From: Polydactylus sextarius
Lineage: Eukaryota; Chordata; Actinopteri; Polynemidae
Direction: 5' to 3'
NCBI GenBank assembly: GCA_016801845.1
Contig: CM028912.1
Span: 23,153,501-23,217,500 of the forward strand
Length of the DNA stretch: 64,000 nt
Part shown: positions 33,791 through 46,639 of the stretch, in pieces
How the letters are laid out: every line of letters starts with the position of its first letter
How positions within the stretch are numbered: position 1 is the stretch's first letter
Position numbers and translations under genes: made by a program
Notes under the pieces: generated by a model
Told to the model about the DNA's origin: nothing
Seen by the model: only the letters and a program-made list of their open reading frames with translations
Database searches by the model: none

Positions 33791-35855
33791 CTATGGAAAC
33801 TGAAAACAAAATCTTTTACTCTTGACCCCCTGCAGTACACAGCAGCTTGTAGCATTTGATTTTGCAACAGCCGAGCCTTGAGAGGATATGAGCTAAATAT
33901 ACCTGTCCAGAATTAACAGGGACTGAATTTGAATTATATGTGCAAAAACCTATAAAAACAAACATGGACAAAGTATACACCATATTCATGTAGTTATTAC
34001 CATATGTGTTAAAACAAACTCACAGCTAAACATAGTGCAAAGGCTATTTCTCCTTATTGTGAGTTGAAACAGGCCTGTGTCCAAAAAGACTCTCGGTACT
34101 TTTCCAAAAAGCCCTTCTTGTTTAAATGGAGGGAGGAATTTGGGTGCTGTGTTTGCATCGTGAGGAGAACCTCTGACCCAAGAAATGTGAACCCTATACA
34201 GAAAAATCACACACTGGGGAAGCAGTGAGTATTTCTTCACCTTAGAGAGACTTGTCATTCTCCAGCCTCCTCTACACTGGTGATATTATCATGAATGTCT
34301 GTGGCTAATGTGAGTAACAGATTTCCTGTTTCCTCTGATAGGGCAGACATCCTGGTACCTGAGGAATCCCAGCCTCAGTCCCATGAGACGAGCCTTCAAC
34401 CCCCATCGTCCAGCTGAGGCAGAGCTGAATCAGTCCACAACCACTTCCCTCTCAGTGTTTCCACTGACGTCATCTCACATACAGGACTCTCAGACAGAAA
34501 GACTTTGGAGAGGTGGTGGGTGGTGGGTGTAGAAGTTAACTGAAGTTAACTATTACAGCATCCTAGAGCTATGAAGTGCTACTGCAAAATATGACAGCTA
34601 CCATTTGTTTTCCTGGAACCCTGCAGTGTGTTACGGTTCAGGATTTGGAGATGTGATGTTGAAACTACTACTGGCCAAGTCATTTCCGATAGGCGAGAGC
34701 AGTCCTGGTTTTTAAATTAGACAATATCTCAGGTCGCAGCCAATGTTTGAGTACAGTTTATTATATGGTATTTTACAGGATACTTGCACATTTAAAAAAA
34801 GAAAATGAACCCATAATCCTCCCACTGACACAGGGCACTTCCATGGCACTGCCTCATTGTCAGCCTCAGTCTGTAAATTATAATTTTGAAAGTAAACCCT
34901 GGCCGCTCCTTCCAGCCAGCCCCAGATTTGAAGAGCAAATATGATTTTGTCTAATGTACATGATACAGCATAAACTCTATTTAAGTTCCCCCAAAAGCAA
35001 AAAGCAGACAAAAGAAGTGACTGGTCTTTTGCTTTTATGTTTAAAGTCTGTATCAAGTACACATTTGTGTAAATGAGAATTCATCAACATCGTTGGATGT
35101 TCTGCAAATTAAGATAAACACTCTGCAAGGTCACAGTATTTTGATGTTCGGCTAGTGGTATCTTCTCTAATCCCATCTTCACTTCTGGAAAAAATATAAA
35201 ATGGGCTGTGCAGCTCACAGGGCAAATCTAGGAAGAATATCCTCATGTTTTGGTTAGTTTGCATCATGTCTGCCTCATCAAGATTCAGATAAAAAGATGT
35301 TTTTTAGTTTTTAGTTTTTCACTGTCTTTATGTTTTTTCCTTCTGTTGCTTTATGAATAGTGATTTTAGTCTGAGGTGACCAAAGGTACAAGAAGCATGA
35401 TTAGAGACAAGTTTGGGTTGATGGATGTGGTAGGCTGTTGTTTGCATCTTGTTTCTTACTAACTGATCATTTTGGATGTTTTCAACCATGATTACAGTGT
35501 TTCCAAAAACTTAACAGAGCAATTTGTAAGACTTGGTCAACTGTCAAATATATACTCTAAACATATACAATGTAGCAGAAAGGTATGGGATCTTCATTAT
35601 TATTATGATTATGATTATTGTAAGAAACTAGAGAATAATTATTTGGTCCATTCTACCCTCCCACTGTGCTATGGTTGGAAAAAAACATGTTGAACACTGC
35701 ATCAGTAGGCTGGTGGATCATAAAAAAAAAAAAAAAAATCTTACTGGCCCTCTCTGTGTACCTGTAGTGAGGCAGGTGTGCATGAGACTCAGAACACTAA
35801 CAAATGACCAGAGTTAAGCAGTGAGGTCAATGTGGAGTTAAGTTCTGACTCTCAC
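33791..35855. other. intergenic, nothing recognised
   Basis: A run of A (35,721-35,737) and AT-rich stretches. No exon with both splice signals found by eye. Confidence 0.35.
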
Positions 35856-35948
35856 CTGAGGTCCTGGGCTTTGGGCAGTGACCCAGTGACACTGTAGCTG
35901 AAGTTGGTGCCGATGGTTGCTTCTCAAGAGCTTCAGCCATTGTTGCGT
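35856..35948 (-). other. exon-like segment with Kozak ATG (unassigned)
   Basis: On the minus strand: pyrimidine-rich acceptor CCTCTTGTCTACTAG, then ACGCAACAATGG with A at -3 and G at +4. An open frame from 35,940 encodes MAEALEKQPSAPTSATVSLG and eight more residues, then donor CAG|GTGAGAG, leaving phase 1. I do not recognise the peptide. A short segment like this can arise by chance, and I saw no second exon. Confidence 0.2.
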
Positions 35949-36264
35949 CTAGTAGACAAGAGGTGATTATACATATTATATATATCTTCTATATAGAACT
36001 ATCTATATGTTATATTTTATATATATAGTTCTTTACTCTATAAGTAAAGAATTAAAGTTTGACGGTGAACTCACAATGTCTAGGCTGGCATGTAAACAGC
36101 AGTTAATGCTAATGTTGGTTGTGTAACCATAGCAAAAACATACATATTGCACCTATAACCATTTTTGTATTGCACAATGAGATGGAGCATAATGAAAGTC
36201 TTTCACATTTGTCAACCAAAATATCTGCCTGGTTGTTTGTTTTCTTGAAATAGCTGAGCAAGCA

Positions 36265-36270
36265 TAACAC

Positions 36271-36319
<49 letters not shown>

Positions 36320-36400
36320 AACACACACATACACACACCTGAAACTCCTGCTGAAATGTCAGAGTTTCAGTGCTGGTAAAGATGACGGAGTGCACCAGGT
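36265..36400 (+). repeat. dispersed repeat with embedded (CT)n(CA)n, copy 2
   Basis: (CT)n(CA)n at 36,271-36,337, then CTGAAACTCCTGCTGAAATG, TCAGAGTTTCAGTGC and TGGTAAAGATGACGGAGTGCA. It matches copy 1 at 26,700 except for the extra segment between GAAACTC (36,341) and GAGTTTC (36,368), which are themselves inverted repeats. Confidence 0.6.
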
Positions 36401-36734
36401 TTTTCTTTTCACAGACACAATCACCACAGGAATGCAGTGTTGCGACGCTGAGGTCAGAGTGGGTTCAAAATTAACCTGTGAAAAGCCAAAGAGAGAAAAA
36501 AAACAGCATGCGTAGCATAGATACACATGAAAATATACACTAGCGCCCCCACACCACACATGTGCACACATACTCTATGTACACATAAAAATAATAATAT
36601 ACAATAAACACTATACTCAGTAGTTCATCAGCAGTTTTTTATAATGTTCCCGATGTCAAAATCAATTTGCAACTGCTCACGTGGCTGGAATCTAAACACA
36701 TCTGTTTTCATTTGTGCACACTTGCAACTATTTA

Positions 36735-36737
<3 letters not shown>

Positions 36738-36804
<67 letters not shown>

Positions 36805-36841
36805 CAAGGTAGAGACAGTATTTTACTCTCTGTAGTAAAAT
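36738..36841 (-). repeat. (GT)n(GA)n compound microsatellite with adjacent hairpin
   Basis: (GT)n followed by (GA)n is the reverse complement of the (TC)n(AC)n structure 430 bp away at 36,271. It is followed by a perfect 8-bp inverted repeat ATTTTACT/AGTAAAAT (36,820-36,827 and 36,834-36,841). Possibly a third, inverted copy of the same repeat family; flank similarity is weak. Confidence 0.5.
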
Positions 36842-39800
36842 GTACAACACCACCATCTACAGGCCACAGACAGCAGTCACACTATGCCTCCTGTTAAGGC
36901 TTTAGCTCAGGTAGAAGTTTTACTCCTGCTGCCCCTTGTGTGACAGAGAACCAGGACTCCCACCACTTTAATATGACTGCCTTTTATAACACATGGGCAC
37001 AAGAGGGCGCTGTTGGTTCAGTAATTCCTGTATGACCTAGCGTGATCGATTCAAACTGCAACATCCTACAGGTAATAATCATTTGAAAATAATTCCAGGA
37101 TACTCATTCAGCTTCCATTTGACTGGATAAAACTGTAATTTTCTGAAATGATGGGGCCTCATATGAGCGAGGACAAGTGCAAATCATTCTTTCTGCCTGT
37201 CCCCTGTCAGTGCACGGCCGCTCCAAGGTCCCTGAGATGTTGCACAGTAGCAGAAATAACTCAGTCACATCTCAAAGACCTGTTATTCAGCTGCCAATTC
37301 ATTGGGCATGTATGCGGTTCATAATTGCTGCATGTCCTTGGAAGAGTCCTTCTAAAATGGATGAAAATGGATGTTATCAGTTCCAAAACACCACATGGAC
37401 AGTGATGATTCTCCTCAACTGTTGTTTTTTTTTCTGTTTGGGGGTGGAAGGTGGTGGGTAGGTGGGTTTGAAAATTAAAGGTTTTGTAAAAGCATCTGTG
37501 GGAAAATGAATATTTAAAAGCAGAAATGTATCAGAATTCATTTGCATCTGTCTTGCAACCTCCCTGAAAAAACGTCAGACCTTGGGGCTCATTGGTGGTC
37601 CCATGCCCATGTGCTGGTCATTACCAGTCTCAGGATTTAATGGATCTTGCCATCGCCTTATCAGCCTCTCTTTCAAGCAGCTTAGACAGGATGAAACGTG
37701 ACAGATTTACAGTACCGCCTTTTGTGCCTGGTGGTCTCTGATGTGTTTTGTATTAAAGGAGATTTGCTCTACAACAATTCACTCTTCACTTTTTGAGAGA
37801 AAGTGTGAGTGAAGTGAGCAAACGGGGACGAAAGTTAAAGTTCATTCATCATGTCTGTTTGAGATTTATTTCAGTCAGTGTCTCTGTTCCCCCTGTACCC
37901 TCCACCCCACATTCCCCAGCTCTCCTTTTCTGTTGCCTCTTCCGCCACCCTCCTCCTCCACCCCTTGCTCCCCCTCTGCACCTCCTCCTTTTTCCTGAGG
38001 GGCCTGCAGTCAACTTTGACCTGCACAAAGAGCTTGTTAAATGCCTGTGTAATCCCTGTGTCTGTGTTTTTGCGAGTGTGTTTTTTATTCACCGTTTTTT
38101 TTCTTCTCGTTTCTTTCTGTGAGTGCCATGATGTCCAAGTGTGCACGTGTGTGAATCCTCAGTTCAGACATCTTTTTAACCTGACTGATCACACGACTCA
38201 AAGCTTTAACTGTAACTCATCGATGAGTTCAATCCTGATGGGATGGCCTCCTTCATCCATATCAATACTCTCAATAAAAATCACCACCTGACTTGACAGT
38301 GGAGGCGTTTTACAGGGAAATAAAAATTATGAATATTCTTCTGCCAGTCAAAGCTCCTTGTGGTGCCAGCCGCTGTTAGCGGCCCCCTTTGAATAAAGAC
38401 GGATGACCAAGAGAGCAGTTTGACAGTGAGTCACCGACATCCACAGACATGCCTGCCTCTTCCTCTCAACCCCGGTGTTCACCTCATGCAAAGGAATGTG
38501 GAGGAATGCTCCTTGTCCCCCCACCCACCCCCACCCCCAAAGATATTAATCAAAACATCCTCCTCACATTTGCACCATAAGAGAACAGGGGAACAGACGC
38601 CGTGTGAACAGATAGAGAAAAAAAATGTCAGAGCGAGAGTCACGGTTTGGACAAGGACAGTGTTTATAGTTTAGGAGAAATATGTGGTGGAACAGTTCAA
38701 ATAAGCCTGTTTGTGCAGGCGCATGCATCCTACGTTTTAGGATAATACCTGGAGATGATGTTTGAATTTGAGATGCTGATCTCCACAGTGAAGATATTCA
38801 TGGTTTTAAACAATCATTTCATTTTATTTTACTCTTTTATTAACTCATGAGATGTTCAGCAAACCCATGGATGTGTTCCTGTGCCACAGGGAGTGGGTGG
38901 TCCACTGTGATTCTCATGGTTCCCATAGGATTTAATGGCCTGAGAGACAGAAAGGGGCAACCTCTAGTTTGTTTACAACAAGATATGTGTGTTTTGCATT
39001 TATCCTAAGGCCGCATACCAAGGTGAGTGTGTGTGTTTAGCATGCTTACGAGCTGTGGGGGTTTTCTGCCAGACTAATGTTATCTAAACTGCCCCAACAA
39101 GCATTTCGTTTTGAAAGGACGTGGCCTAGATAAGATCACTCCAGTGAATACATATTAGCACCCATCCAGCACCCTTTTCCATCCTCCTTCTCATCGTACA
39201 CAACAGGAATGTAGGGTGGTGCTGTGGGTGGGTAGCGCTGCCTCTGAAGCCCCCCCTTTCGGCCAAGCCTCAGGGGGAGTAATAACTCATTCCTCTGACA
39301 TTATGGCTTCTTTAAACTACTTTCACAGGCCAATCCTGGTGCTGCAGTCTTGATAGATACCTGGAGGTTTTTTTTCACCCAAACGGAGACAACTCACACA
39401 CACAATACACATCACAAACACAGGGAGTGTTATATGAAGCGTTCATGAACCGCAACTCCTCCAACCCCTCTTCCCAAGTCAAAGGTCAAGCTACTGATTT
39501 GGCCTCCCCTGCCTGCCCCACTCCCTCCGCCACACTTCAGAAGGGAAGAGTGCTGAACATATCATGACCTGACAGCCCCTTGTTCACCACCACCACCACC
39601 ACCACCGGGGGAGGGGTGGGGGTGGGGTGTACACAAGGTGCACAAGACAGGATGACCCCCTCCACCTCAACACCACTACCACAATATTTTCTCCATGGAC
39701 ACTCTCACCCATGAAAGCTGTCACTTTTCTGATGAAGATTGAAACAAATCCCTTTGCCCTTTTTACCTCCTATTTCTTCCCCATCTTTCCTTCCATCCCA

Positions 39801-40854
39801 CCCTCTCCTCCTCTCCCCTCTTCCCCGGGTGGAGCGGGTGGAATCCCAGCCCCATCCACCTAAGTGCCACTGAAGAATGTTCCATCATTTAAACGGTGGG
39901 GGAGAATGCTCCGCTAATATATAACCAATTACACTGGTCACATTTCCTGTGTCTCCTTTGAGCTCTCTGCAGGCTCAAAGTGCCAATCAGGCCTGGAATG
40001 CCAGAACATGGCTCTTATTTGCCAGGGGTCAGCGCACCAGTAACCTCACATTCTAAAGGACCATTGTTCCCATGGCCAGAAAACTTCGGGAGAGGCATAC
40101 ATAGACATCCAGGGTGAAAGACACACACACACATAGACACACACACACACATACACACAAACCCCTGGCCCCTAGAGGCCCCCACATCAAGGGCCCGCAC
40201 TGTTTAAACAGCATCCGCCTGCACTGCCACCCGCCATGAAAGGGGATTAAACAAGGTGTGTATGTGTGTGTAAACTGTGTGGTGTGCTGTGTGTGTGTGT
40301 AGACTGCCAAAAAAATGTCCATGTTAATAACTCATTCAATCCAGAAATGTTTCTACCTCTGAGGTAAGTTCAAGATTGAATCTGCTTCCAACAACAGTTC
40401 AGCATTCATTCAAGCATGTGTGGAATGGAGTGACGGTACCACTGTGGTATGCTACTTTTGATTTGCACGCTGCTTTATTGATTGTTTCAGTACATCAGCG
40501 TGTTTCCAAAATACGAGCCTGCAACAAATTAAATCTGAGGAGAAAATGTAATTTCTGTCTGTTGTTTAAGACCAGATACCAGCTTTCAATGAATGTGTCA
40601 TCAATCTGTGTGTGTGTTTGCGTGCATGTGTGTGTGGGGCGGCGGTGGGGGGCAACAGTAACTTGAGTGTGCTTGGACACTCAAACTGTCCTCACACAAA
40701 GCATGGTGGAAGAGGCAAAGATGCAAAGATGTTTTACAAAGCTTGGTGCCTCTCAGAGGGGGGAGCGCTCACGCCGGCTGTTTCTCCCTCTGTCTTTGTA
40801 TGCAGCTAAATCTGACCTAAAAGTAGTTTGCTTTTTACCTGCAAGTGGCTACAA
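36842..40854. other. intergenic, nothing coding recognised
   Basis: Pyrimidine-rich stretch at 37,880-38,000, a (CCA)n run plus G-tracts at 39,584-39,627, and CA/GT runs at 40,110-40,160 and 40,255-40,303. Open frames here lack splice context and homology. Confidence 0.4.
39607..39627 (+). other. G-quadruplex-forming motif
   Basis: Four G-tracts of 5, 4, 5 and 4 separated by single bases (A, T, T), directly after a (CCA)n run. This fits the strict G3+N1-7 quadruplex pattern with the shortest possible loops, expected to be very stable. No gene context. Confidence 0.8.
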
Positions 40855-41000
40855 GCACAGGCAAAAGTATGTAGACACTAAAAATATTGCACCCATGTGG
40901 GCGTTAATATGCTGCTACCACAGCTTCTTGCTCTTCTGGAAAGACGTTCTACAAGTTCTTTTGGAACCTGAGCTGTGGTTGATATTGGGTCATGAGGTAT
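40855..41000 (+). repeat. Tc1-associated teleost DNA-transposon fragment
   Basis: GGCAAAAGTATGTAGACACT, TGCACCCATGTGGGCGTTAA, TATGCTGCTACCACAGC, TCTTCTGGAAAGACGTTCTAC and AAGTTCTTTTGGAACC follow in order a fish repeat I recall as CAAAAGTATGTGGACACC..CTTCTGGGAAGGCTTTCCAC. The element class is uncertain. Confidence 0.55.
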
Positions 41001-42597
41001 GGATCATGACACTCACTTCGACCCACGGGTGCTGGATGGGGCAAATTGTCAGGGTCAATCTACGTTTACTACAATAAATTTCAAAAGGAGCATGAACCTT
41101 AGTGTGTGCAGATGGGTACTGTAATTTTAAACAAAGATATATGCTAAACATATGATGATATATGCATATGATGTAGCATAAATGTGTTGTTAGTGTGTGT
41201 ACTTAATGTGTTAGTTTGCTTTTTAACTTGTAAGAGTAAGATAGAATTCTACTATTTAACCACTAGTGCCAGCCATCTTTCAATTAGCTAAATGGTAACG
41301 TCAGCAGGATGATTCCCCGCTCGTCATGCTCATCACTATAAACCTGCAAAAAAAAAAAAAAAAAAACAAAGGATACCACAGAAAACAACAAAGGTCCTTA
41401 CTGTATCGTCCATTTTCATGTTCTTCCTCTGAAGAAAGCTGAAGTTTTGCACTGCTGGCAAGATGCTCTGAGACACAGCAGTCGTTCTGTTAGACTGGCA
41501 TGACGGGCCCACAGAGGATTTGTTCATTGGACCACAAACCAGATGTTACACTATCGCTGTCCAGAATTCAACAAACCAAACCTCCACACTCATCATTATC
41601 AAAACCTTCCTCTGAATACCTATGAGCTTTTCCTGACCTTTCAGTTGTACCAGGCCTCATTAATGTAAGAATGTAAGATGAAGCTGAAAATGTATTTTCA
41701 AAAATGTACATTCTTCTGTCTTCTGCAGAAAGACACACACACACATGGTGGGAGGAGTATATGAGGTGAAGCTGTGAACATGGTGCCGGACAGAAACATC
41801 TCACTGGCTGTGAGGTTGTGCTGTCTGCACTGGCTGTATCAAGAATGATTGGATTCCCTACCTCCTTTTTTTGTGTTTCAATACAAGCATGCATATGCAT
41901 GCACACGCATGCATGTACACACAAACACACACACACACACACACAAGTTTCACACAGGTATGCAGTCATGTTAAGAGAAACCTGACCTACCTGACGGATC
42001 GAAACTACTCCTACGCTACTCTGTTAACCCTTCAGTGTTCAGCGTGGGAAACAATGCTTGGGCTTTACAGACTAATTCCAGCCCAAATACCTGAGAATGG
42101 CAGATGGCTGGAGGTATAATGGATGGATACGCTGATAAATGTTGACATGACCTCGAAACAGGAAGGCGCGCACAGGGAGATAGAGGTGCCGATTTAAGGA
42201 AAAAAAGGTGAGGTGGTAGAAAAAAAGGAGCAAGGAAAAGGTTGTCAATACACTTTTCTCATTGTGCTCCCCCTTCCCTTCCCTCTCTCGCCTATAAGAG
42301 ATATCTGAGGTCAAAGGGCAGACTGCCTTTTCAGAGAGACATGATTGCAGCCTTGTTGCGAAAGGCCTTTCATTTAGAAATATGTGACTTTCTTGTAGAG
42401 GTGAAAGCTGAAGCGCTCACTCTTCCATCACTGCTTTTCTCTGCAGCACAAAACCAGAGACCTTGTGCCTCATAAAAAAATACAAGGCCTTTCAAGACTC
42501 ATGTTTTCAAGGTCCTGTCTTGAAAGGCAGCAGGTCTATAGACATAAAAATTACAGGAATAGCTGAAAAAGTATCCATCCATGTATGTGTTTGTGTG

Positions 42598-42645
<48 letters not shown>

Positions 42646-44876
42646 ATTTTTATTAAATGCTTCTATTCACATATTTATTTGAGATAAAGTTCATGATGAA
42701 AGTTTCATCACCTCCCCAAAAAAAACCCCTGTACCAGTAGCATGTGGTTTCATACTTTGGCCCTAGCTGTGACAGGCCACTCTGTTATTTTGGCCTCTGG
42801 TGCTCTGTGGTTACGCAGCTTTAGGTCAATACCTTGTGTGTGTGACACACTGTGCCACTGGGTGATGTCACATGGCTTGTGAAAGCCGCCTTTGATGTCA
42901 GCAATTAGAAAAGGGGTCGAACTTTTAGCTAGCCTCCAATCCTTGGAGCCTACCAGTTGCTAGGTTACACACTGTGCAAAACATTTGATTTGTCGATCCT
43001 TATCAGCGATAGGGGTGCTACACAGCAAATGGAAGTCGTTCAGTCTTACGTCACCAGGCAGTGGCCTTTTCACTCAATCTTATCCACCAATGCAAAGGGT
43101 AGAGAGAAGTTAAAAGGTTGTTTGGCTCACCGAAGCAGATTTCTAGTTTTAATTCTGATGAGATAATTAAGTATAAACGTCACTTTCAAGGACATTTCAC
43201 TGTGAAAAACCTGCTGCTGCTGCACTCACACATTTTCTTGACACGAGACAGGACTTTTTAAAGCGTGGGCTTGTTCATACAGTACATGACCTCAAAGTCT
43301 GTGTGATGTAGGCCACACTGATAAGGGACAAGGCACTTTATCACCTGCATGTCCTTTGATATAGTTTCTGGTGGCAGATCAAAGCCGGGGAGTGTGTGCT
43401 ACTGTCGCTGGGCTGCCACTGACAGTGGACTTCAGCCAGGAGCTTACACTTTCTGCCTTGTCACAGACTTGGAACAACTCATAATGGGTTGGGTAATGAT
43501 GACTGTAACTCTCTCTCACACACACACAGGGCAAAGTGACTGTGTGGTATGTGTGTGTGTTTGCATGCTTTAGGGAGATGACTTTTTTTGCCTCCCTCTC
43601 TGAAGCTTTCTGGCACAGGTGTCTGATTTCCATATTAGGGATTTCCCTCAATCTCTAGGTTGGTTTCACAAATCACGTCGGCGTCAGGTGAACGCCGCTG
43701 TGCGTTGATGGTTGGATCAGGATTGGGGTTAGAAATAGAATCCTATTCTATTTTCTATCGTATTGTAGATTTCAGCGGGAACTCCCCCTTAAATAGAACT
43801 TAATACCTTTTACAGGAAGTCAGTGATGGATGTCATCACACCTTAGGTCTAGCATTCCATGTTTGTCACGGCGCTGCATGCTGTACCTGTGAGGCATTGG
43901 TTTCACTAACGCAGTTTAGACTAAAGGAGACGCAAAGAGGTTCCATCAGGGGATAATGACTGTTTCCACTCCTCTGACAATCACAGTAATCCATCTCATA
44001 CCTCACAGTCATTGTGCTCTTTGTCTGCGAGTAACGTCAACGTGCTTTGCATAGCTGCCTCTTAGAGCTACAACACGTCCGCGCGTGTGTCTGTGTGTAT
44101 GCGTGTGTGATTTACAGCATCACATACAGTTCACTTCCTACACAGATAGTCTGTCTTGTCCATCATGGCCCTGTGCAGTGGGCAGCCACAGCACTTGGGC
44201 ATTAAAGCGATCTGTGGGATGCAGGGCGCTGTTCTCTCTGATGGATCATGGTGACACACACCGTGGTGACTCACAACATGTGTCTCTGTTTTTGTTCCTC
44301 AAGATGAAGAAAGGGGGAAAAATACAACACAAAAGGGCTTACTGACCATTTTATTGAAAACACCAGCTGTCAAGTGGACAGGCTGCATTTAAGAACATGT
44401 GCGGGTTCATGCACGTGTGCGCGCGTATGTAACCGGGACACTGTCATCATCCAGACCACAGCGAATTGAATAGTAGCTGGTGGTCAGAGAGGAGGCAGGT
44501 CACAGTAAATACCTCATGACTCACGGACAGTTGGCCACGTGGATCAAACAGGAGCTGACGTATTAAAGCCAAGTGAAACTCTGACATCAACACAACACCT
44601 AATGCACACAATATACACAGCAGGGGACCAACACATTTCTTCTGTATCACTGATGGAAATAACAGAACATAGTGTGATGATTTTAGAGGCAGAGACTGTG
44701 TGTTTCTGCTCAGCTGGTGGTCGCACCTCAAGAATATGACAACACAGCCAAGTCGCTGTGTGAACTTAAAGGTAAACTGGGACAGCATGATCAGCATTGT
44801 TTTCACGTGAGATTAGTCTCAGCTCAGCTGAGAGTGCTCAGCTCTCAGATTATTACTGATTAGATGTATTAGATGT
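41001..44876. other. intergenic, nothing coding recognised
   Basis: Contains an A19 run (41,348-41,366), CA runs near 41,920-41,944, an (AT)n tract at 42,602-42,639 and CA/GT runs near 43,525-43,560. Confidence 0.4.
42602..42639. repeat. (TA)n microsatellite
   Basis: About 19 TA units after a short GT-rich lead. Confidence 0.95.
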
Positions 44877-45609
44877 TACTGTATTGACCTGAATACAAGA
44901 CAACCCTGAATACAAGACAACTCCTCAAGACTCACTTTTGGAAAAATGAACAAATGCATACATGACCTGTAGTAGTAAGCAAGCATCATCTAGAAGTAGT
45001 GTTTTTTTTTTATTTTATTTTACTATAGAGGCAGTGTATTATTGATAGATAATGATAGACAGTGGAGAGAGACAGGAAAGGAAGAGAACACATGCAGTAA
45101 AGCTAATTTGTGTTAGGATTCGAGTTGGCGAACAGCTGCACGGCATATACACCAATGTGGAAACCGCTCGGCTATCCAGCCACCCCCTTAGAGTAGTGTT
45201 TAGCATGTGCTTGAACATTAGCATTAGCATTATGGCTAATACGTGCAGTAATGCGCAGAGGACAGTTATTACCAGCCCAATTCTGAAACCTTGGGAGAGC
45301 AAACGAGACTATGATGGCACCACAGTCTCGTCAATGTGTGAGAAACACCGTCTCCTCTGCTGTTTGTCAACTTGCTCAGTGTTTGAGTTACTGTTTTCTA
45401 TCGAGTCTCAGTGTCACAGTTGCGTCTCTCCAGGTCACTGGTGTGTGTGAGAGAGAAGAAGAAGCTCTGACTCATTTAGGGAGAACACGTTTCATGCCAC
45501 CTGTTGGTTTAGACCCCCAGGTCTCTGGACCCTGAATATAAGACGACCTGACATTTTCACACTTTTTTCTAGAGAAAAAATACCGTCTTATATTCGAGTC
45601 AATACAGTA
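44877..45609. mobile_element. non-autonomous TIR DNA transposon (MITE-like), TA-flanked
   Basis: The ends are inverted: left CTGTATTGACCTGAATACAAGAC, right (reverse complement) CTGTATTGACTCGAATATAAGAC, each flanked by TA, the expected Tc1/mariner-type target duplication. The left end carries an exact 17-bp tandem duplication (44,888-44,904 and 44,905-44,921). The right end carries a 12-bp inverted pair GAATATAAGACG/CGTCTTATATTC. There is no transposase frame in the 729-bp body. A tRNA-derived SINE is nested inside. Confidence 0.75.
45050..45190 (-). mobile_element. tRNA-derived SINE, minus orientation, nested in the TIR element
   Basis: The minus strand starts near GGTGGCTGGATAGCCGAGCGG (A-box-like TAGCCGAGCGG) and reads to AACTCGAATCC (B-box-like). 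It ends in a pyrimidine-rich part (TTCCTTTCCTGTCTCTCTCC) typical of a common fish tRNA-SINE. Diverged. Confidence 0.55.
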
Positions 45610-46639
45610 GATTTTCCCAAATTCATCATTTGCTTCACCAGCAAAAATCAGCCAACTCAAGATCTTCAATCACGCTTGCATTTTATACGTTAAAAAAGAA
45701 AACAAGAAACAAGATGAGCCAAAATCTCATATGCTCATGCATTGCCTTCACTAGATTCATGCAGCAGTTTGTAAATAAAGGAAATGCAGACAGTAAGGAT
45801 GCAGAATTGGCCATGTACCTATCACTACAAGATTCAATACAAGTAATCATCATGTTCTAAATGTCATCAAACCCATTGCCATCTGGTGGCTGACTCCAAG
45901 TCATAACCCCACTCCTTCTGCGTTAGCATAAAGAACATATCCGTTGTCTGTCACTCAAGGAACTGATTCCTATAATTCTGCTGCAGGTTCGTGTGTTTGA
46001 TTTATTGGGGATGGATGTGTGTTTCCATTGAAAAATCCTGCTTCCATTAATATCCATTAACGATTGATTTTAATTATCTTAAACATTTATTTGCTGAATG
46101 TAAGATGTTAACTTTCCACCTCACACTTATCTATGTCTTAAGCTCCTAACACGTCATCTAATGTCTGGTAAACTCAGTCGATAACGTCAAAACCTCTGCA
46201 GACACATTTCTAGCTGCTCTAATTTCTGCAGATTATCTAAGAGTTTTTGAGTTGGTGGTGTTTTAATTTCTTGGCTTTTTGTTTCCTGTTTCCACAGTGT
46301 TTATTACATCCTGGTCCATGTTCATGCTGTATGACCAACAGAGCAGTGCACATTGGAGCGTGGTTAGGGCCTCTTATTTTTGTCTGAACCCGACCCACCT
46401 CTGACAGAGTAGTGACCCAAATTGACCTGAACCAGACATGCATTTGTATGTTTCTGTCCGAACCCGATTAAAATAATGTTGTTGCTACAGAAATAAATCC
46501 CTGGAAGAAAGGAAGTATTGGAAGAAAGCAATTTGATCATGTGTGGCATACTGTATTTCTTTAAAAACAAAAAGTAACTTTTTCAATTGTATCATCTTTC
46601 TGTCAATTATGACATCTCACCCTGTTTGTTAATATTAAA
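45610..46639. other. intergenic, nothing recognised
   Basis: Includes repeated GAACCCGACC/GAACCCGATT-like phrases around 46,385-46,470 that look repeat-derived. Confidence 0.35.

Noticed and set aside
35996..36049. AT-rich inverted repeats (AGAACTAT/ATAGTTCT and CTTTAC/GTAAAG)
   Set aside because: Short arms in an AT-rich tract, expected by chance.
37793..38291. Overlapping plus-strand frames of 109 and 137 codons
   Set aside because: Pyrimidine-rich tract giving Pro/Leu/Phe-rich peptides; no splice context or homology.
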